Counted from the stretch's first letter, positions 1 through 6,691 are shown. The stretch: 9,405 bases of DNA from Omnitrophica WOR_2 bacterium RIFCSPHIGHO2_02_FULL_67_20 (GCA_001805695.1 MHGT01000020.1:3315-12719); one strand, 5' to 3'. Notes: generated by a model from the letters alone, not told the origin. Numbers and translations are program-made.

Positions 1-304
1 TGGGGTGGATGACCCCCTCCGCCGGCGGCGTGGGGTGGAAGAGCTCGAGGAGCATGGCGAAGGCCAGCTTGGGGTCGTCCACGCTGATGCCGGAGCGGCC
101 CGCGAGGTCCGTGACGGACGCGGTGACGATGAGCGCGCCCGCCTTCGTCTCCAGCGCCTGCTGCAGGTGCCGGGCATCCTCGACGAACGCCAGCTCGCCC
201 TCCTGGAGGGCGTCGAGGCTGTTGAGCCTGCGGATGCGGGCCGTGCCGTCGCCGATGAGGCGGCCGTGGACGTAGCTGGCGAGGGCTTCGAGCGTCTGTT
301 CCAT
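1..304 (-). CDS. lpxD: LpxD, UDP-3-O-acylglucosamine N-acyltransferase, N-terminal part (3' end beyond window)
   Basis: Partial gene: 101 codons from an ATG at 304, open to the left edge. LpxD adds the second 3-hydroxyacyl chain to UDP-3-O-acyl-glucosamine in the cytoplasm, the third step of lipid A synthesis. The visible part matches the family's N-terminal uridine-binding domain: an opening LEALASYVHGRLIGDG-type stretch (residues 5-20), then NSLDALQEGELAFVED (about 27-42), LETKAGALIV (about 48-57), and VDDPKLAFAMLLELFHP (about 71-87), followed by the I-H-P that leads into the hexapeptide-repeat acyltransferase domain, which is outside the window. An AGGA lies just upstream of the ATG. The start is 29 bp after the rlmI-like stop on the same strand, so the two are probably co-transcribed. 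The family assignment is strong from the domain pattern; the catalytic His is not in view. Confidence 0.88.
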   Translation of the reverse strand, partial: MEQTLEALASYVHGRLIGDGTARIRRLNSLDALQEGELAFVEDARHLQQALETKAGALIVTASVTDLAGRSGISVDDPKLAFAMLLELFHPTPPAEGVIHP

Positions 305-333
305 GGATTCCTGATTGTAACACGTTTCCGCGC

Positions 334-1617
334 TCAGCGACGGGGTTTGTGCGGCCGGGGTCCCTGGTCCGTGGCGAAGAGGCACTTAAGGTAAGCGCCT
401 TCCGCGAAGCGCACGGGGTGGTCGAGCGGATGAGCGGTGCGGGCCAGCTCCCGCAGGGGGCGCTTGGTCTGGGTCGCGGCGTGGTGGACGGCGGCGAAGA
501 ACGGTTTTTCATCCACCTGGCCCGAGCAGGAGGAAATGACGAGTGTGCCGCCGCTCCGCAGGACGCCCAGCCCGAGGCGCGTGAGCCGGCCGTAGGCCAG
601 GAGCGCTTGCGGCACTTCCGCCCGGCTGTTGGCGAAGGCGGGCGGGTCGAGGATCACGACGTCAAATTGCCGGCGGGCGCGCTTCAGCTGCGTGAGCACG
701 TCGAACGCGTCGCCCGCCACCAGGTCGTGCGCGGCGGCCCGGACGGCCGCATGGTGCCGGTTGCGCGCCATGTTGCGCCGCGCCGCTTCAAGGGCGGGGC
801 GGCCGGCGTCCACGCTGACGACCTCGCGCGCCCCGCCGCGCGCGGCGTACACCGAAAACCCGCCGGTGTACGCGAACACGTCCAGCACGGCGGCTCCCTG
901 CGCGAGCGTCCCCGCCTTCGCGCGGTTGTCCCGCTGGTCGAGGAAGAAGCCGGTCTTCTGTCCGTGGATCGGGTGGGCCTCGAACGCCAGATCGTTCTCG
1001 CAGAAGATCACGGGGCCCTGGAGGGGTGGGCCGGCCAGCACCATCCCGTCCTCAAGATGGTGGGAGCGCCGGAAGGTCGCTTGGGTGGCGCGGCTGAGCC
1101 GGAGGAACAGGCGCGTCGCGGGCCAGACGGCCGAGAGTGCCTCGACCAGCTCGCGCAGGTGGGCCGCCCACGCCGCCGTGTAGAGCTGCAGCACCAGCGT
1201 GTCATCGTAGCGGTCCACCACGACCCCCGGCAGGCCGTCGTTCTCGCCGTGGACGAGCCGGTAGCCGGTCGTGGAGCTGGCGCGGAGCGGCTCGCGCAGG
1301 CGCACCGCCTCGGCAAGCCGGGCCTCGAGCCACGCCCGGTCGATCGGCGACGGGCGGTGGCGCTGGAGGATGCGCACGCGAATCGGGGAGTCCGGGTCGT
1401 AGAGTCCGACGGCGAGGAAGCGGTCGCGGCGATCGTAGACGACCGCCAGGTCGCCGGACCGCCCCTCGCGGCTCTGCTTGCGGATCGCCTCGGCGTAGAG
1501 CCACGGATGGCCCTGGCGGATCCGCCGCTCCGCCTCGGCCGTCACGCGCAGGCCGATGCGTTGGTCGGAGGGCGCGGAGAGCTCGCGGAGGAGTTGGAGT
1601 GCGTGTCGCGCCGGCAT
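334..1617 (-). CDS. rlmI: Class I SAM-dependent rRNA (cytosine-C5) methyltransferase, RlmI family
   Basis: 427 residues, close to the roughly 400 of E. coli RlmI, which methylates C1962 of 23S rRNA. Residues 21-85 form a PUA-type RNA-binding domain with the family's GHPWLY (36-41). A central EEHD-like region includes the GENDGLPGVVVDRY stretch (124-137). The methyltransferase part carries GQKTGFFLDQRDNR (219-232), the SAM-binding motif LDVFAYTGGFS (245-255), the DPPAFA motif IV (324-329) and SSCSGQV (362-368), whose Cys364 is the expected catalytic nucleophile. The start ATG at 1617 has no strong Shine-Dalgarno sequence. lpxD follows after 29 bp. The exact target base is inferred from the family; related enzymes in this group act on other rRNA sites, so the symbol is provisional. 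Base composition is very GC-rich, like lpxD and the DUF4412 gene. Confidence 0.87.
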   Translation of the reverse strand: MPARHALQLLRELSAPSDQRIGLRVTAEAERRIRQGHPWLYAEAIRKQSREGRSGDLAVVYDRRDRFLAVGLYDPDSPIRVRILQRHRPSPIDRAWLEARLAEAVRLREPLRASSTTGYRLVHGENDGLPGVVVDRYDDTLVLQLYTAAWAAHLRELVEALSAVWPATRLFLRLSRATQATFRRSHHLEDGMVLAGPPLQGPVIFCENDLAFEAHPIHGQKTGFFLDQRDNRAKAGTLAQGAAVLDVFAYTGGFSVYAARGGAREVVSVDAGRPALEAARRNMARNRHHAAVRAAAHDLVAGDAFDVLTQLKRARRQFDVVILDPPAFANSRAEVPQALLAYGRLTRLGLGVLRSGGTLVISSCSGQVDEKPFFAAVHHAATQTKRPLRELARTAHPLDHPVRFAEGAYLKCLFATDQGPRPHKPRR

Positions 1618-1689
1618 GGTGCGTTGACTCTAGCATGAACCGTCCTCGCCCGCCACACGGTACCGCTTCCGCGGAGCCGGAGCCCGTGG

Positions 1690-1695
1690 TATAAC
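1690..1695 (+). promoter_or_regulatory. Candidate -10 box for the DUF4412-type gene
   Basis: TATAAC matches the sigma70 -10 consensus at 5 of 6 positions, in the 120-bp divergent gap between the rlmI-like gene and the DUF4412-type gene. No convincing -35 box is seen (best TTCCGC at 1667-1672, poor). The predicted transcript start near 1702 leaves a leader of about 36 nt that contains the ribosome binding site. This supports translation from 1738 rather than from the ATG at 1708. Confidence 0.35.
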
Positions 1696-1722
1696 CATAG
1701 CAACCTCATGGAACCGACAGAC

Positions 1723-1730
1723 AAAGGGGG
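1723..1730 (+). promoter_or_regulatory. Ribosome binding site that decides the 1738 start
   Basis: AAAGGGGG lies 7 nt before the ATG at 1738. The alternative in-frame ATG at 1708 has no purine-rich site before it and would add ten polar residues in front of a good signal peptide, so 1738 is preferred. Confidence 0.6.
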
Positions 1731-1737
1731 ACCGGCG

Positions 1738-2430
1738 ATGACAAGATGGGTGGCCGTGTGGTGTGCGCTCTGGTGTGGAGGGACGGCCTGGGCCGCGCCC
1801 GTGGCGCGGCAGTACAGCGCCGACATGGTGGTGGAATCCGAGGGCCACGCCATGACGATGCGGACGTATATGGACGAGGGCAAGGCGCGCTCGGAGATGG
1901 AGATGCCCGGCCTGCCCGGGCAGCCGGCGGCGTCCCTGCGGATGGTCACGATCGTCCGGCCGGACCTGCAGAAGATGTACATCCTCTACCCGGACAGCCG
2001 GGTGTACGAGGAGAAGCCATTCGAGGCGCGCGACGCGCAGCTCTCCGCCGCGTCGGCCCCGGGGGCGGCCACGGAGGACCTCGGCGCCGAGACGGCCGAG
2101 GGGATCGCCTGCACGAAACATCGGGTGACCTATGCGGGGCAGTCCATGTGGGTGTGGGCCTCGCAGGCCGACGGGATTCCCGTGAAGATGCAGTCGGTGG
2201 ACGGCAGGACGGTGATTCGGCTCACGAACGTGCGGCTGGGGCCCCAGCCGGCTTCGCTCTTCGAGATCCCGGCCGGCTACCAGCAGGGAACCGCCGCGGC
2301 GGGGATGTCGGCCATGCTTACAGGCCTCATCCCGGACGCCGGTAGTCCCGGCGGCGCGCCCCAGGCGCCCGATTTGGACCAGCTGCCGCCGGAGATCGCG
2401 GAGCAGATGCGGAAGCTCATGAACCGCTAG
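1738..2430 (+). CDS. Secreted DUF4412-type protein
   Basis: 230 residues. Residues 1-19 are a signal peptide (MTRWVAVWCALWCGGTAWA, cleavage after AWA). The mature part has the alternating strand pattern of DUF4412 / LolA-like beta-structured periplasmic proteins: a YSADMVVESEG opening (26-36), a TYMDEGKARSEM segment (43-54) of the kind that reads 'modified molecule, under this treatment', RPDLQKMYILYPDSRVYEE (74-92), and a closing SLFEIPAGYQ (172-181), a typical end of this family. The C-terminus (about 182-230) is Ala/Gly/Pro-rich and then a short amphipathic helix. Cys125 is the only Cys outside the signal peptide. It is divergent from rlmI and convergent with the gene ending at 2546. Its TAG stop is the first three bases of an inverted-repeat element, so the original C-terminus may have been longer or different. 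The biological role is unknown; periplasmic or outer-membrane-associated is the best inference. Confidence 0.72.
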   Translation: MTRWVAVWCALWCGGTAWAAPVARQYSADMVVESEGHAMTMRTYMDEGKARSEMEMPGLPGQPAASLRMVTIVRPDLQKMYILYPDSRVYEEKPFEARDAQLSAASAPGAATEDLGAETAEGIACTKHRVTYAGQSMWVWASQADGIPVKMQSVDGRTVIRLTNVRLGPQPASLFEIPAGYQQGTAAAGMSAMLTGLIPDAGSPGGAPQAPDLDQLPPEIAEQMRKLMNR

Positions 2431-2548
2431 TGCCGTTCCAAAAAAGGTTGTGTCACTTTTGCTCCAGCGATCACTTCAGCTACACCGTGCCTGGCGATGA
2501 TGAGTGCCGGGATCGAAATGTGCGACAACCTTTTTGGAAACGGCACTA
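2428..2548. mobile_element. MITE-like inverted-repeat element, 121 bp, probable TA target
   Basis: The arms 2428-2451 and 2525-2548 are inverted repeats of 24 bp with 22 matches; weaker matching continues about 9 bp inward (CAC.TTT). The interior of about 73 bp also folds partly on itself (CGATC 2468-2472 with GATCG 2511-2515). Each arm begins TAG followed by TGCCGTT. TA is present at both outer ends, and no longer direct repeat is seen in the flanks. This fits a non-autonomous element that duplicates a TA target, as IS630/Tc1-mariner relatives do, though I cannot assign the family. It has no coding capacity. It lies exactly between two convergent genes and supplies the TAG stop of both. Alternatively it is a long bidirectional transcription-ending hairpin, but neither exit side has a U-tract. 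Confidence 0.6.
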
Positions 2549-3106
2549 GAAGACATCGACGAGTTCCTCTTGAGGGGCTTGCCACACGCTCCCATCGGCA
2601 AACCGTACCGCTCGCACGACGATGGCGAGTTCGTAGAGATCCCTGGAGCTGGCACGCTCGGTCCAGCTTAGCGTCTTGGACTCCCAGCGGGCAAGGGCGA
2701 GATCGGTGTACTGCGAGTTGGAGCTGGCGGACTGCCACAGCGACTGGGTCCGCTCATGAAATGCGTCTAGGCTGACCACCGTCAGCCCGACCGCCTCAAT
2801 CGTCTGAGAGGATTGGTTTGCGCACTCCACCTGTCCCTTGACGGTAAAAACGGAGACACGCGGATTGTTCACGGAATTCACCCTGCTGCGGCGGGCTCCG
2901 GGCGACCACTCTTCTCCCGGGTCGACGAACTCTTCGATAAGTGTGGCTTGTGGATCTTTGAGCAGAACGGGCGCATGGGCGGGATTGAACGTCCTGACTC
3001 TCAGCGATTGTTCCTTGGCCCATAGCACGGTAGCAGCCGCCATACAACACGCGAGGCTTGCTGCCAGCAGCCGGAGCCGAGAGAAACGAGGCTGAGGAGA
3101 TTTCAT
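2546..3106 (-). CDS. Secreted protein of unknown family
   Basis: 186 residues. Residues 1-30 are a signal peptide: basic n-region with Arg7, Arg10 and Arg12, hydrophobic core LLAASLACCMAAATVL, cleavage after LWA (Ala30). The context of Cys20/Cys21 is not a good lipobox, so a lipoprotein is unlikely. The mature part looks beta-rich: VRTFNPAHAPVLL (37-49), a central VKGQVECANQSSQTIEAVGL stretch (89-108) that loosely resembles FxLYD-like single-domain sandwiches, and a C-terminal YELAIVVRAVRFADGSVW (158-175). I do not recognise the family. The ATG overlaps the stop of the Cache gene by 4 nt (ATGA), so the two are one operon with coupled translation. GAGAGA about 9 nt upstream is a weak ribosome binding site. 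The stop TAG is the end of the inverted-repeat element at 2428-2548. Confidence 0.7.
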   Translation of the reverse strand: MKSPQPRFSRLRLLAASLACCMAAATVLWAKEQSLRVRTFNPAHAPVLLKDPQATLIEEFVDPGEEWSPGARRSRVNSVNNPRVSVFTVKGQVECANQSSQTIEAVGLTVVSLDAFHERTQSLWQSASSNSQYTDLALARWESKTLSWTERASSRDLYELAIVVRAVRFADGSVWQAPQEELVDVF

Positions 3107-4206
3107 GGGTTCGGTCTCTCTGTCGGCGCTGGCGGTGGTCCACTCGATGACTGGCGCGACGCCTCCTGCAACGCCTTGGCCAGCTGGTCGTTGTGCTGGA
3201 GCAACTGGAAGTTAGCCCTCTGAACCTGTATCCAGCGCAGACCAAGGACCATCACGACGATAACGAGGAGTGCGACAAGCACCCCCATCGGCCAGAACAG
3301 CTGGTGGAACACACGGAAGGCTTCACGCTCAGGTTGCACAGCCACCACCCGCCAACCGGTTGCCCCGATGGGATACACTCCAGCTAACCACCGCTCGGGA
3401 TGGCGCCCGCCGCGAAACATGAGTGAGCCACCCTCCGGAGAAAGGTGGTGGGCCACCGGTGGCCAGTTGGACACGAGCTTTGGTTGCCCAGGGAGCACCT
3501 GGAAGGGATACACGACAAGCTGGTCATGCTGATCGACGACGTAGAGGAACCCGCCGGGATCAATCCGGATCTTCTGAATCCAGGACTTGATGGTTTCTAC
3601 CCGATGCTGGACTTGCAACACGCCGAGCACCACATTGCCGTCACTAATTGGCAGCACAACCTCCGACACTTTTTCAAGCGATTCACCTCCGCGCACGTGC
3701 ACCGCGGAGACATAGGAGTGCCAGCCTCCACGCTGCGCGCCGAGGAAGCCCTCGTCGCGCATCAATGAGGAGCCGTTCAGCTCCGGACGATCCGGGTAGG
3801 CGGCGATGACAGCTCCTGAGGGGGCCATGATTACGGCCGCCTCTGCTCCCGGCGCCAACGGCAGGAAACGCTGCAAGAGGCGGCGTAACTGGTCGGCATC
3901 CTGTTGCTGCACTGCCGCGCGAAAATCTGGTTGCTCGACGAGCATCCGCTCAAAGAGCAGGGTTTGTCCCAGCGTTTCTCCAACAATCTCTGATGCCAGG
4001 CGGGCGGTCACTGTCAGGTTGCGCAGCGCTTGGCGGCGTCCCATATGGATATTGACGCGATGTGTCACGAACACCACGATGGCGAGCAACGCGAGCACAA
4101 GACTCGAGCCCCAGACAACGCTGCGCGGGGCGGGAGGAGCGTGCAGGAAGCGCATCACATCACCAGCGGCTGGCAGTGCCGATGGGCTCCGGTGAGGATC
4201 AACCAT
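3103..4206 (-). CDS. Membrane-anchored double-Cache sensor protein without an output domain
   Basis: 367 residues from the ATG at 4206. TM1 is at about 30-48 (VVWGSSLVLALLAIVVFVT), then an extracytoplasmic region of about 250 residues, TM2 at about 305-323 (GVLVALLVIVVMVLGLRW), a short helical stretch (about 325-352) and a Pro-rich tail. The extracytoplasmic part reads as dCache_1: a long helix with Arg/Gln-rich segments, a first PAS-like lobe (AAVIMAPSGAVIAAYP, about 123-138; VVLPISDGNVVLGVLQV, about 183-199) and a second lobe (GGFLYVVDQHDQLVVYP, about 218-234; GWRVVAVQPE, about 284-293). Such domains sense small molecules such as amino acids, purines or organic acids for kinases, GGDEF proteins or chemoreceptors. 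Here only about 44 residues follow TM2, with no HAMP, kinase, GGDEF or MCP region. The start at 4206 is chosen because GAGAGG precedes it by 5 nt; the upstream ATG at 4230 has no such site and is too near the predicted transcript start. Confidence 0.78.
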   Translation of the reverse strand: MVDPHRSPSALPAAGDVMRFLHAPPAPRSVVWGSSLVLALLAIVVFVTHRVNIHMGRRQALRNLTVTARLASEIVGETLGQTLLFERMLVEQPDFRAAVQQQDADQLRRLLQRFLPLAPGAEAAVIMAPSGAVIAAYPDRPELNGSSLMRDEGFLGAQRGGWHSYVSAVHVRGGESLEKVSEVVLPISDGNVVLGVLQVQHRVETIKSWIQKIRIDPGGFLYVVDQHDQLVVYPFQVLPGQPKLVSNWPPVAHHLSPEGGSLMFRGGRHPERWLAGVYPIGATGWRVVAVQPEREAFRVFHQLFWPMGVLVALLVIVVMVLGLRWIQVQRANFQLLQHNDQLAKALQEASRQSSSGPPPAPTERPNP

Positions 4207-4247
4207 CAACCCCTCTCGCAAGCCGCACATACGGTTTCATGGACCCA

Positions 4248-4256
4248 ATTGTAGCA
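4248..4256 (-). promoter_or_regulatory. Extended -10 promoter of the Cache/secreted-protein operon
   Basis: On the minus strand the sequence reads TGCTACAAT, an extended -10 (TG-N-TACAAT; 5 of 6 in the hexamer). No good -35 box is seen 16-18 bp upstream, which an extended -10 can tolerate. Predicted transcription starts near 4241, giving a leader of about 35 nt to the ATG at 4206. The promoter lies in the 87-bp gap after the transporter gene, so the Cache operon can be transcribed independently. Confidence 0.5.
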
Positions 4257-4293
4257 CACCAGATGAAGCAGACGAACTCCGCGCATTGGCCAC

Positions 4294-4857
4294 TCACTGT
4301 CTGATCAGCCCTTCTCGAAGGAGCAGCAGCCCGAAGAGGACGAACAGGACCGTCGCACCGATCTTGATGGCGCGCTCAGGCAGCCGCCGCCCCAGCACGG
4401 CCCCAACCACCACCGCGAGGCCATCGGCCACCACCATTCCGAGTGAGGAACCCAGCCACACGGGGAGCAGGCGCGCGGCTTCTGCGGCCAATACCGCTGT
4501 CGCCAACTGGGTCTTGTCCCCCATTTCCGCAAGGAAGAACGAGACAGCGACCGTCATCACGGGATGGCCAAACCGCTTCTCTTCCGTGCCGCTCAATTCA
4601 TCGCCGCGCAACGTCCAGAGACCAAAGCCGATGAACGAGAGGCCGGCTGCCAGCTTGATCCAATGGACGGGCACCAGCAGCAGCGTGGCCCCGCCCAAGG
4701 CCACAGCCAAGGCATGATTCGCAAGCGTTCCTAGCAGAACACCGCCCAGGACATAGCGCACGGGGAGTCGCGCGGCGAAAGCGAGTGTTAGGAGTTGGGT
4801 CTTATCCCCCATCTCCGCCGCGGTGATCAGAAAGAGCGCTTTCAGAAACGTTGTCAT
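4294..4857 (-). CDS. TMEM165/GDT1 (UPF0016) family Mn2+/Ca2+ transporter
   Basis: 187 residues, the usual length of bacterial members. Inner-membrane protein with about six to seven hydrophobic segments arranged as two homologous halves, each holding the family signature E-x-G-D-K-T: EMGDKTQ at 15-21 and EMGDKTQ at 111-117. The acidic residues of these motifs form the cation site. Known members export Mn2+ (bacterial MneA, cyanobacterial Mnx) or exchange Ca2+/Mn2+ for H+ (yeast Gdt1). A hydrophilic loop with charged residues (about 84-98) separates the halves. The ATG at 4857 is preceded by AGG with 7-nt spacing, and that site lies in an inverted repeat whose other arm starts at the stop codon of the upstream reductase gene. 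Only 103 bp separate the two genes, so co-transcription is likely. Metal preference cannot be read from the sequence. Confidence 0.88.
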   Translation of the reverse strand: MTTFLKALFLITAAEMGDKTQLLTLAFAARLPVRYVLGGVLLGTLANHALAVALGGATLLLVPVHWIKLAAGLSFIGFGLWTLRGDELSGTEEKRFGHPVMTVAVSFFLAEMGDKTQLATAVLAAEAARLLPVWLGSSLGMVVADGLAVVVGAVLGRRLPERAIKIGATVLFVLFGLLLLREGLIRQ

Positions 4858-4961
4858 CCCACCACCTGGCCGAAACCTTCTTGTGCGAATCGGGCGTTAT
4901 CGTCTGGGTCCATCAGGGGTTTCGGGGCCTGCTGGAGGCAGGCCGACGCAGGTGGTGGGAT
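4856..4961 (-). promoter_or_regulatory. Branched inverted-repeat structure covering the transporter's ribosome binding site
   Basis: Three nested or adjacent inverted repeats make a compact three-way junction. P1: 4856-4868 with 4949-4961, 13 bp, perfect. P2: 4870-4877 with 4918-4925, 8 bp, perfect. P3: 4926-4932 with 4938-4944, 7 bp, loop of 5 nt, directly abutting P2. In the minus-strand RNA the 5' arm of P1 begins with the last base of the reductase stop codon (TGA, 4961-4963), and the 3' arm holds the AGGTGG site and the AU of the transporter AUG (4855-4857). Translation of the transporter would thus be masked unless P1 is opened, for instance by a ribosome finishing the reductase. The 40-nt loop of P2 (4878-4917) is unassigned. 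I see none of the conserved loops of the yybP-ykoY Mn riboswitch. It could also be a small mobile element with 13-bp terminal repeats. Confidence 0.5.
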
Positions 4962-6685
4962 CACTCCGCGCACTCCCCCTTGCCGGCCTCAAGGATAAAC
5001 GGATCGGTGTCCCCGACGTCGATGAAGAGCTCTGGCTGAGATGCGGCCTCCGTCAGATCGGCTAAATCCGCCAGCGCACGCTCAAGGCTCTCAAGCCCCA
5101 CTCGGTCCGCGAACGCGGCGAACCTTTCGTCAGGCTGTTTCTGCTCCTGGTACACGTTCATGAGCCGCTTCACGGCCTCAGGGGCTCGTCGTGCGGGAAG
5201 GCGCAGCAGCCGCGTGCCAAACGTGGCCTGGCCCTCTGCCGTGCAGCCCCCCACCAGCATCTGGTAGCAGGGCAGGTGCCGCGCACCAACTTTGACCGAC
5301 ATCCCGAAGAAACCCAGGTCTGCAATGTGGTGATGGCCGCAGGAATTCGGGCAGCCGGAGATTTTGATGGAAAGTGTCGCATCCGCCCATGGCGAGAGGC
5401 CGTTGTGGAATAGCTGCTCAAGCGCTTCGGCCAACCCGCGCGGGTGGGTGACGGCAGACAAACACGTATCCGCGCCAGGGCAGCGGGTGATATCGACCAG
5501 CCTGCCCGCGCCCGCTTCCGCAAGGCCCAGGCGCCCCGCTTCCTCATAGACGAACCCCAGCATGCCTTCAAGCACTGAGCGCAGGAGGATGTTTTGCTCG
5601 TTGGTGAAGCGCGCTCCTCCGGCGTAGCGGCGCATGAGCGCGGCGAGGCCGCGAAGCTGTGCGGCGGTGACATCCCCCAACGGCACGCGGATGAGCACGC
5701 TGTGCAACCCCTGTTGCTTCTGCGGGATGACGTTGGTGCCGGCCCATCGCTCAACCATCATGGCGTTGAGCCCGCGTGGAGCCGTTGGCGCTGCGGCGCT
5801 GACCTTGGGTGGCGACTCGTCAAGCGGCTGCGGCGCGACCGTCAGGCTATACCCGGACTGTGTGGCCCAGACGACCGGGCGTTCCTCCAGCACCCGCTTG
5901 CGGAACTCCTCCCATCCTAGTTGCTCGACCAGGAACTTGAGGCGCGCCCGAGCGCGGTTGCGCCGCTCCCCAAAGCGGTCAAAGACCCGGAGGATCGCTT
6001 CAATGGTCGGCAGCAGGTATTCAGCGCTCGTCCACGGCTCCACGAGCTGCGCCATGCGCGGCACCGGCCCCAGGCCGCCACCCGCATAGATCCGAAATCC
6101 CGGCTGATCGCCCTGGAGTGCTGCGACCACGCCGAGGTCATGGATAGGTGTTCGCGCGTGATCGATGGCGCAGCCTTCAAAGGCGATCTTCACCTTGCGC
6201 GGAAGCATCTGCGTTAAGGGGTTTCTCAAGAGGTAGTCGCTGACCGCCTGGGCATACGGCGTGATGTCAAACGGCTCATCCGCTGATACACCCGCGAAGG
6301 GGCACAAGGTGACGTTACGGACGACGTTACCGCTGGCCTCCCGCGTCGTCAGGCCGGCTGCCGCGAGGCGACGCAACAGCGTTGGAACCTCGCGCCGCTC
6401 AATCCCGTAGAGCTGCACGGCCTGGCGGGTCGTCAGATGAGCTGACCGACTCGGGGTGAACGTCTCACAGATTGCCGCCAGGGCCTCGAGCTGTTCCGGC
6501 GTGATGATGCCTAGCCGCACTTTCACCCGCACCATATAGCCGGTGGGTGAGCGCCGCATGCTGTAGATCCCGTACTGCAGGCGGAGCTTCTTGAAGAGCT
6601 CCGGGTCCAGCTCTCGCCGATCAAGGCGTTCGATCTGGCGTTCAAGATGCCGGATCTCTGCTTCGACCACCGCGCCGTCACGCAT
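4961..6685 (-). CDS. Ferredoxin-type nitrite/sulfite reductase (siroheme, [4Fe-4S])
   Basis: 574 residues. It reduces nitrite to ammonia or sulfite to sulfide by six electrons on a siroheme coupled to a [4Fe-4S] cluster, in the cytoplasm. Family landmarks: FKKLRLQYGIYSMR (31-44) and YMVRVKVRLG (50-59); the first siroheme-binding lobe with TTRQAVQLYGI (85-95), EASGNVVRNV (116-125) and MLPRKVKIAFEGC (160-172); a repeat of the ferredoxin-like fold from about 310 (HSVLIRVPLG, 328-337); and the cluster/siroheme motif C-x5-C (Cys402, Cys408) and C-x3-C (Cys445, Cys449, within SGCPNSCG). All four ligands are present, so the gene looks intact. Nitrite and sulfite substrates cannot be separated by motif alone; SGCPNSCG followed by IADLGFFG resembles NirA-like enzymes. 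No ferredoxin or flavoprotein partner lies next to it. The ATG at 6685 has GGGAGGG 6 nt upstream. The transporter gene follows after 103 bp. Confidence 0.85.
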   Translation of the reverse strand: MRDGAVVEAEIRHLERQIERLDRRELDPELFKKLRLQYGIYSMRRSPTGYMVRVKVRLGIITPEQLEALAAICETFTPSRSAHLTTRQAVQLYGIERREVPTLLRRLAAAGLTTREASGNVVRNVTLCPFAGVSADEPFDITPYAQAVSDYLLRNPLTQMLPRKVKIAFEGCAIDHARTPIHDLGVVAALQGDQPGFRIYAGGGLGPVPRMAQLVEPWTSAEYLLPTIEAILRVFDRFGERRNRARARLKFLVEQLGWEEFRKRVLEERPVVWATQSGYSLTVAPQPLDESPPKVSAAAPTAPRGLNAMMVERWAGTNVIPQKQQGLHSVLIRVPLGDVTAAQLRGLAALMRRYAGGARFTNEQNILLRSVLEGMLGFVYEEAGRLGLAEAGAGRLVDITRCPGADTCLSAVTHPRGLAEALEQLFHNGLSPWADATLSIKISGCPNSCGHHHIADLGFFGMSVKVGARHLPCYQMLVGGCTAEGQATFGTRLLRLPARRAPEAVKRLMNVYQEQKQPDERFAAFADRVGLESLERALADLADLTEAASQPELFIDVGDTDPFILEAGKGECAE

Positions 6686-6691
6686 GAGCAG

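Noticed and set aside
314..322. TGTTACAAT, an extended -10 match just upstream of lpxD on the minus strand
   Set aside because: A start about 7 nt downstream would leave almost no leader and would remove the AGGA site before the lpxD ATG. Read-through from rlmI is simpler.
349..1638. Long open frame of 429 codons on the plus strand, antisense to the rlmI-like gene
   Set aside because: It mirrors a gene with clear PUA and methyltransferase motifs. Its translation is low-complexity Arg/Gly/Val/Glu without domain pattern, as expected for antisense frames in GC-rich DNA.
2428..2548. Ordinary intrinsic terminator for the two convergent genes
   Set aside because: The arms are 73 nt apart, no T-tract follows the stem on either side, and the TA-ended mismatch-bearing arms look more like an inserted element. 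A terminating role is not excluded.
2427..2738. Open frame on the minus strand running through the inverted-repeat element
   Set aside because: It overlaps the secreted-protein gene in another frame and shows no recognisable transposase or other domain.
3040..3060. Lipoprotein signal around Cys20/Cys21 of the secreted protein
   Set aside because: The residues before the Cys do not form a proper lipobox, and a standard cleavage site follows at Ala30.
4207..4230. Start of the Cache gene at the ATG at 4230
   Set aside because: No ribosome binding site, and only about 11 nt from the predicted transcript start. The ATG at 4206 has GAGAGG at good spacing.
4858..4960. yybP-ykoY manganese riboswitch before the TMEM165/GDT1 gene
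   Set aside because: The expected GGGGAGUAG-type segment and the paired conserved loops are not seen in the minus-strand sequence. The stems are real, but the motif is different.
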